The translations under genes and the position numbers were made by a program. The notes under the pieces were generated by a model. That model was not told where the DNA came from and ran no database searches. It was given only the letters and a program-made list of their open reading frames with translations. From NCBI GenBank assembly GCA_040381235.1, contig JBEIHS010000223.1, forward strand, positions 1 through 9,716: a DNA stretch of 9,716 bases, in the 5' to 3' direction. Positions 6,801 to 9,716 of this stretch are shown one piece after another (the first letter of the stretch is position 1; every line of letters begins with the position of its first letter). This DNA is from CAIXSC01 sp040381235 (lineage in GTDB: Bacteria > Planctomycetota > Planctomycetia > Pirellulales > Pirellulaceae).

Positions 6801-7552
6801 GGCAGGCCGATCAAGTCGAGGGTCACGCGCCGCAGCAATGTGGCTCGATCGGCCGGCGGCCGCGGCGCCAGTTGCCGCTGGGACAGCGCGCGTTCGATCA
6901 ACGCGTCGATCGGATGCGTGGCCGCCGTCGCTTGGGGTGGAATTGGCGGTACAGGCGGACGAACGGGGGGCCGGAAGGCCCAGTGGTCGCGCGGATCGGG
7001 TTCCGGCTGGTCGTTCGCCGGCGCCGGCGCTCCGGCGGCGAGCCATGTGCGAAGTTGAGCGATCGCCGCCGGGGCCAGCGGTTGCCCCTCGGGCGGCATG
7101 CGCGTCGCGAGGTCGGTGGCGGTGACCCGCGCAAGCAGACGGCTGGCAAGCGGATTCGCGGAGTCGATCGCCGGCCCGCTGTCGCCACCCAGCTTGAGGC
7201 CGGCGACCGAATCGAGCCGCAGGCCGGCTTCTTGCTTCAGCGGCCCATGGCAGGCATAGCACCGCTCCTTCAGCACATGCTTCACATCGCGAACATACAT
7301 GCGGCTCGCCGACGCCATGTCAACCGACTTCGTCTCCGTCTCCGTAGTGGCGGCGCCCGCACCTGTCGCGCCGTTGGCGCCCCGCGTTTCCTCAGCCGCG
7401 ACATGGATGGCCGAACTGGAACCGAGGGGCGATAGACCCAAGGGCGATAGGCCGAGAGGCCAGACAACGACGGAGGCGATGCCGAGCCCGATCATCACGC
7501 ATGGGCGGCGCGGACCGTGGCTGTTCGCCAATCGTAGGCAGTGCGAACTCAT
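3818..7552 (-). CDS. PSCyt1-DUF1549-jelly roll-DUF1553 cytochrome-like protein (1244 aa)
   Basis: Large exported protein of the planctomycete cytochrome-like family. The N terminus has a hydrophobic segment (about 19-30) and a triplicated PLGLS stretch before a likely signal cleavage near VAAEE. PSCyt1 (about 85-175) holds the heme-type motif CYACH (98-102) and the family RMPPEG motif (151-156). DUF1549 (about 213-416) includes TLDLIGLPPT and the second CxxCH, CAHCHDHKYDP (C390-H394 first). Residues 512-562 and 786-915 are Ala/Leu/Glu/Gln-rich and probably coiled coil; they flank a beta-rich region (about 575-780) resembling a LamG/concanavalin-type jelly roll. DUF1553 (about 935-1230) starts RRKALAEWITSRDNPL and ends near MNHNDFITVR. 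A repeat-encoded insert (about 1134-1166) interrupts its C-terminal part. I chose ATG 7552, with GAGG 4 bases upstream, over TTG 7591, which adds 13 residues before the leader. It shares an operon with the downstream DUF1501 gene. Electron transfer and carbohydrate processing are only suggested roles. Confidence 0.93.
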   Translation of the reverse strand: MSSHCLRLANSHGPRRPCVMIGLGIASVVVWPLGLSPLGLSPLGSSSAIHVAAEETRGANGATGAGAATTETETKSVDMASASRMYVRDVKHVLKERCYACHGPLKQEAGLRLDSVAGLKLGGDSGPAIDSANPLASRLLARVTATDLATRMPPEGQPLAPAAIAQLRTWLAAGAPAPANDQPEPDPRDHWAFRPPVRPPVPPIPPQATAATHPIDALIERALSQRQLAPRPPADRATLLRRVTLDLIGLPPTRDELRAFLDDASPTAYERVVDRLLDDPRHGERWARHWMDVWRYADWHGRRYVPDVWNSAPQVWRWRDWIVDSLNHDHGYDRLVREMLAGDEVAADNPQAASATGYLIRNWYALNPNDWMRSNVEHVGKAFLGLTFNCAHCHDHKYDPISQDHYFQLRAFFEPINIRQDRVAGESDPGPFQEYSYGVLRKVQRLGRVQVFDKTPEAPTWFYTGGDERNRVADRGSMKPALPAVLGGDRLRIAPVTLPPGGWYPALRPDIFDTLLNDLRVQQATLEQQLATIRKEVETAVPPLRAAVAAATAELARLEAAGAAPDAAGAGGLVGRQSLLLRAGSGRRAVQQTLPQVPRLETGATIAFQLRIDEDAHVNFQLAKDLVAGLTASFVAFEQGRIVAYQPGSFTEFAVGAYDWKGGQRRFAVSLRFDRAADRVLLSVESLVDRKMLVQETPVALHGWDPATIAKQGFSFDARPGVVAVVDAVQVRAAPDASGNAAVLFECGFEPPAFEDQRDLDGRAGWSVSPFSQSPGASLVTGALIEGPLAVARRQLAAAQRALAAQELRIAALEASLAALAVEQESLTARVAADRVRHGLASQPPLEMLAPVASDRYRTAALRRAEADVLKHDQALAAAESKPPADATRAKEIDAAGKALAAAREAVTKAKAALQDPAQASSYPPVGPTYSPTSTGRRKALAEWITSRDNPLAARVAVNHVWLRHFHTPLVATVFDFGRNGAQPTHPELLDWLSVEFMESGWSLKRLHRLIVTSAAYRRVSSTGGAAAATADPENKWLWRMNTGRMEAEVVRDSLLHLSGRLDPKRGGQELENSDALTSTRRTIYYSCQPEIDGKSSFGMLFDAPEPADCYRRTRSVMPQQSLALANSDFVQACAEQLAKQLAEQLAKQPAVPPAVPPAVPPAVPPAAQPAGVPTGQSGSVGVNPAGTEGLETFARAAVEQVLGRAPTAAELSVCREFLGAGGEARMAGLVRVLMNHNDFITVR
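4056..4103. repeat. In-frame 12-base minisatellite encoding AVPP repeats
   Basis: GGTGGAACGGCA is repeated four times head to tail (4056, 4068, 4080, 4092), the last copy ending in C. On the coding (minus) strand each unit gives one AVPP tetrapeptide, producing a proline-rich spacer at about residues 1151-1166 of the DUF1553 region. The near-identity of the copies suggests recent slippage expansion, and the 12-base period keeps the frame. Confidence 0.9.
4106..4153. repeat. In-frame 24-base tandem duplication encoding QLAKQLAE-type repeats
   Basis: A 24-base unit beginning TTGTTTCGCGAGCTG occurs at 4106-4129 and again at 4130-4153, differing only at the last two bases. Each unit is itself two diverged 12-base halves. 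On the minus strand it encodes EQLAKQLAEQLAKQ (about residues 1136-1149), a helical stretch directly before the AVPP spacer. It starts 3 bases beyond the AVPP repeat. Confidence 0.85.
7422..7466. repeat. 15-base triplicated repeat in leader region
   Basis: Three consecutive 15-base units (7422-7436, 7437-7451, 7452-7466) share a gaggGCGATAG-like core; the third is more diverged. On the minus strand they encode the run PLGLSPLGLSPLGS right after the hydrophobic leader segment of the PSCyt1 protein. The repeat only lengthens the region near the signal-peptide cleavage site. Confidence 0.65.
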
Positions 7553-7602
7553 AGCGCCTCGAAGGTGGGAAGGAAGGGCGGGAGGGCTCAAGCAGCCGTT
7601 CC

Positions 7603-7631
7603 AAGGTAAGCCTCGCGCCGGATCGCGTCAA
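7603..7631 (-). promoter_or_regulatory. Putative promoter of the PSCyt1-DUF1501 operon
   Basis: On the minus strand, TTGACG (7631-7626) matches the -35 consensus at 5 of 6 positions. After exactly 17 bases comes TACCTT (7608-7603), which keeps the three most conserved -10 positions (T1, A2, T6). Transcription would start near 7596, about 44 bases before the ATG at 7552. It lies in the 110-base gap after the membrane-protein gene, supporting a transcription unit separate from the pseudopilin cluster. Eye-based prediction. Confidence 0.35.
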
Positions 7632-7662
7632 CGCAATTCCTCCGCCAGCAGTCGCGCGGAAC

Positions 7663-8067
7663 CTACTGCCCCAACCGTCGCGCTACGATCGCGAACACGA
7701 CCAGCACCACACCCCCGCCGAGCGAAATCCGGATCAGCTCGCCAAACCGTTCGGCCGGCAAAATCGCCATGGGGCCGGTCACGGCCCCAATCACCATGCC
7801 TGTCAGGACGCCGAACAGCACACCAAGTCCCGGTCGTCGTTGGCACAATCCAACGGGCACTCCGGCCACCATGCCGAGCACGGCGCCAAGGACGCCTAGG
7901 GAAATCATTCCACCGAAGGCGTTCGTCTTGCGGGCCGTTTCCATCACCGGCATCAGATTGGCGGCAAGCGCTCCGCAAGCCGTCACGAGCAAGATTAGGT
8001 TCGCCAGCGAAACGCCACGCCCGCGCGATTTCGGTTGCGTTTCCGGAGAGGAATCGGAGGTCGTCAT
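7663..8067 (-). CDS. Small four-helix membrane protein, unknown function (134 aa)
   Basis: I do not recognise the family. Residues 1-18 are hydrophilic (Ser/Pro/Arg). Four hydrophobic Gly/Ala/Val-rich segments follow at about 19-41, 51-74, 79-103 and 112-130, each long enough to span the membrane; the C terminus is short and basic (ARRLGQ). The Gly-rich helices (GGMISLGVLGAVLGMVAGV) resemble small glycine-zipper-type membrane proteins, but no catalytic or binding motif is visible. The ATG at 8067 lies 18 bases after the DUF1559 stop codon, so the gene is probably the last of the pseudopilin cluster. A GAGAGG sequence sits about 11 bases upstream of the start, a little further than usual. A link to pilin export is only suggested by position. 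Confidence 0.75.
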   Translation of the reverse strand: MTTSDSSPETQPKSRGRGVSLANLILLVTACGALAANLMPVMETARKTNAFGGMISLGVLGAVLGMVAGVPVGLCQRRPGLGVLFGVLTGMVIGAVTGPMAILPAERFGELIRISLGGGVVLVVFAIVARRLGQ

Positions 8068-8085
8068 GGCGGTGAAGTCCTCTCG

Positions 8086-9138
8086 CTAGTTGTTGTCGTC
8101 GATCAATTTGCCGTCGGCACGATGCGCCATTTGCAACCGCACCGGCACCGCGATGTTGGTGGACAGGAAACGCACCGAACCATCGCCGAAGGCGAACTGC
8201 ACGCCGGACGTGTGGAAGCTATCGAAACCGCCGACTTCGCTCAGTCGCTGCGCGCGGGTCTGCGGTCGCGGCGCGGCCACCGGCGGCTGCGCATCGGGTT
8301 TCGTTTTCCCCGCCGGTTCGGTGTCGCTCTTGTTGCTCGCGTCAGCCGACGGATCGTCCTTGTCTCCGCTGCGCACAACGCCGTCAAGCGGCACGAACGC
8401 GATGTCGTCGAACAAACTGTCATCGAGCGGCGTGGTGTTGGAGTAATCGACGAGCGTGGAGCGGATGGTGGCCGCCATGCGTTTGGACCGCGCGTCGCCC
8501 AGCGGCGAGCCCATGTTCCGCAAGGTGGCCCGGGTTCCCGACATCCAGCCAAGATCGATTGGGTCGGGCGATTTTTCACCCAGGAACACGGTGTGGGAAG
8601 CGCCGTCGGACACATCGTCATACCGCACAAAGCTATTAAGCAAGAACACGCCATGGTTGTCCACGTTGATCGGGGCTTCGACATCATGATGAACGGCCGC
8701 ATACGACGAAACGCTCGATTTGCCAATCGGACTCGAAGGACAGACCAGCAAGCGAATCCCGATCGCCCGCACCGCGCCATTCGACTTGGCGTAGACTCCC
8801 GCCTTCCAATCGATCGCTCGATAAGCGTTCCCCTGCTCGATATACGGCAGAACGCGGCTGATCCAGTTGTGGTGATACCCGCTCTGCTGGCTCAGGATCG
8901 GACCGGTCGCATCGATCGTGCCCGCCGGATAGACGCCGTGCGCCATCTCGTAGTTGTGCACGGCAAGGATCAACTGGGACAAGTTATTTTGGCAACTGCT
9001 GCGCCGCGCCGCCTCGCGCGCCGCCTGAATCGCCGGCAGCAGCATGCCGATCAACACGCCGATAATGGCGATCACCACCAGCAATTCCACCAACGTGAAA
9101 CCCCTGCTGCGCCGCGACCGTCGCTGGCCAACTGTCAT
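8086..9138 (-). CDS. DUF1559 prepilin-like protein with H-X9-DG motif (350 aa)
   Basis: Planctomycete pseudopilin-like protein with a class III-type N-terminal methylation leader. The basic leader MTVGQRRSRRSRG ends at G13, where prepilin peptidase would cut; F14 becomes residue 1 and E18 is the conserved Glu at +5. The hydrophobic helix TLVELLVVIAIIGVLIGMLL follows. Further hallmarks are RRSSCQNNLSQLILAVHNYE (C49), LLVCPSS (C133), DDVSDGASHTVFLGE (174-188) and the C-terminal H-X9-DG signature, here H309 to D319-G320. An unusual hydrophilic Asp/Lys/Pro/Ala-rich insert (about 256-300) precedes that motif. The start is ATG 9138: a 128-residue N-terminal extension reading from 9522 lacks protein character, duplicates the neighbour in another frame and would bury the leader. 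The ATG overlaps the TGA of the upstream gene (ATGA), so translation is probably coupled. Confidence 0.95.
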   Translation of the reverse strand: MTVGQRRSRRSRGFTLVELLVVIAIIGVLIGMLLPAIQAAREAARRSSCQNNLSQLILAVHNYEMAHGVYPAGTIDATGPILSQQSGYHHNWISRVLPYIEQGNAYRAIDWKAGVYAKSNGAVRAIGIRLLVCPSSPIGKSSVSSYAAVHHDVEAPINVDNHGVFLLNSFVRYDDVSDGASHTVFLGEKSPDPIDLGWMSGTRATLRNMGSPLGDARSKRMAATIRSTLVDYSNTTPLDDSLFDDIAFVPLDGVVRSGDKDDPSADASNKSDTEPAGKTKPDAQPPVAAPRPQTRAQRLSEVGGFDSFHTSGVQFAFGDGSVRFLSTNIAVPVRLQMAHRADGKLIDDNN

Positions 9139-9716
9139 AGACCCTCTCCCCTTGCTGGTTCCGCCACTGTGAATTCCCGCGAGCGGCGGACAGACCAAGG
9201 TCCATCCGCCGGATACCGCGCCTCGATTGCCACCCGCCATCCCCGCGGCCCGTCCGCGCCCGCCGCCAGCGGCGCGACCGTGATCACGGCCTGCCCATCG
9301 CCGGCCGCCAGCCGCGTTTCGCCACTCAGCTCGGCGGCCGCCACCTGCCACGTTTCGCCACGATAACCACCGTCCGCCTTCAGCGCGGCCACCGCCCGCT
9401 GGCCAGCCGATTCGCAGAGCCACTCCGCTTGCCAGGCAGCGACTCGCTGAGCCTGTTCGCGTTTGCCGCGCACCAGCCGCTGGGTCACCAAGCCCGCAAT
9501 CGCCGCCACCACGAGCAGGCATACCACGGCGGCCACCAAAATTCCGCCCTGCCGTCCCAACGAGAGGTGCAGCCGCCCACGCGAAACCAGCGCCGTACGC
9601 CGACCCCGCCGCCGACCCCGCCGCCGTGCCGCCCGCACGGGTCCGACAGCCGACCGCCCCGTCGGACAGACGGGTGGCACGGCGGGATCAGCGGGCTTCA
9701 ACGGAGACGAACCCAC
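9135..9716 (-). CDS. PilX/GspK-like minor pseudopilin-type protein, start uncertain
   Basis: The frame is open to the right edge and stops with TGA at 9137-9135. It has one N-terminal hydrophobic helix (about residues 59-79 counted from a GTG at the edge) following RQGG, then a helical KREQAQRVAAWQAEWLCESAGQRAVAAL and a small C-terminal beta-rich domain (WRVAIEARYP). The pattern of a Gly before a hydrophobic helix without Glu at +5, followed by an Ala/Gln-rich amphipathic helix, resembles PilX/GspK-type minor pseudopilins; I see no direct family signature beyond this. The stretch before the helix is very Arg-rich (RRRGRRRGRR, 31-40) and encoded by a GC-rich 12-base repeat, so the true start may be a GTG further in or lie outside the window. 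It overlaps the DUF1559 gene by 4 bases (ATGA) and probably supplies a minor subunit to the same pseudopilus. Confidence 0.65.
   Translation of the reverse strand: MGSSPLKPADPAVPPVCPTGRSAVGPVRAARRRGRRRGRRTALVSRGRLHLSLGRQGGILVAAVVCLLVVAAIAGLVTQRLVRGKREQAQRVAAWQAEWLCESAGQRAVAALKADGGYRGETWQVAAAELSGETRLAAGDGQAVITVAPLAAGADGPRGWRVAIEARYPADGPWSVRRSREFTVAEPARGEGL

Noticed and set aside
6203..7435. 410-codon open frame on the plus strand
   Set aside because: Antisense to the PSCyt1 and DUF1549 domains, which carry clear CxxCH motifs on the other strand.
8035..9366. 443-codon open frame on the plus strand
   Set aside because: Antisense to the DUF1559 gene and its neighbours; the product is Arg/His-rich without recognisable structure.
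9139..9522. N-terminal extension of the DUF1559 protein
   Set aside because: The extension is Gly/Arg/Ala-rich shadow sequence of the upstream pseudopilin gene; the prepilin leader at 9138 fits the family exactly.

Overview
This GC-rich window almost certainly comes from a planctomycete, probably one of the Pirellulales-type lineages (lineage placement is inference). It combines gene families that are hugely expanded in that phylum: two DUF1501 proteins with twin-arginine leaders, a giant PSCyt1-DUF1549-DUF1553 cytochrome-like protein, and a DUF1559 prepilin-like protein ending in the H-X9-DG motif.

Layout from left to right. (1) Positions 1-289, minus strand: the 5' part of a zinc-ribbon protein that runs off the left edge. 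(2) 290-730: a 441-base divergent intergenic region with a heptanucleotide tandem repeat that can fold into a hairpin, followed by a plausible sigma70-type promoter. (3) 731-2071, plus strand: a short-type DUF1501 protein with no partner cytochrome next to it. (4) 2072-2275: the convergent intergenic region, largely taken up by a long imperfect inverted repeat built on a 9-base ACGAA periodicity; it may end transcription in both directions. (5) 7552 down to 2276, minus strand: a two-gene operon, the 1244-residue PSCyt1/DUF1549/DUF1553 protein followed by a long-type DUF1501 protein. (6) 9716 down to 7663, minus strand: a second gene cluster with a PilX/GspK-like minor pseudopilin-type protein (its start may lie beyond the right edge), a DUF1559 protein overlapping it by ATGA, and a small four-helix membrane protein.

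How the genes may work together: the PSCyt1/DUF1549/DUF1553 + DUF1501 pair is a recurrent planctomycete module of exported proteins whose biochemical role is not firmly established. It has been discussed in connection with polysaccharide processing, and a carbohydrate-binding-like jelly-roll between coiled coils fits that idea without proving it. The pseudopilin-like pair belongs to the class I prepilin/type II secretion-like repertoire.

No mobile element, CRISPR array, rRNA or tRNA was recognised, and I see no convincing undescribed defence or biosynthetic system. The most unusual things are sequence-level: short-period tandem repeats inside and between genes (7, 9, 12, 15 and 24 bases), two of them expanding coding sequence in frame, and the inverted repeat between the convergent DUF1501 genes.
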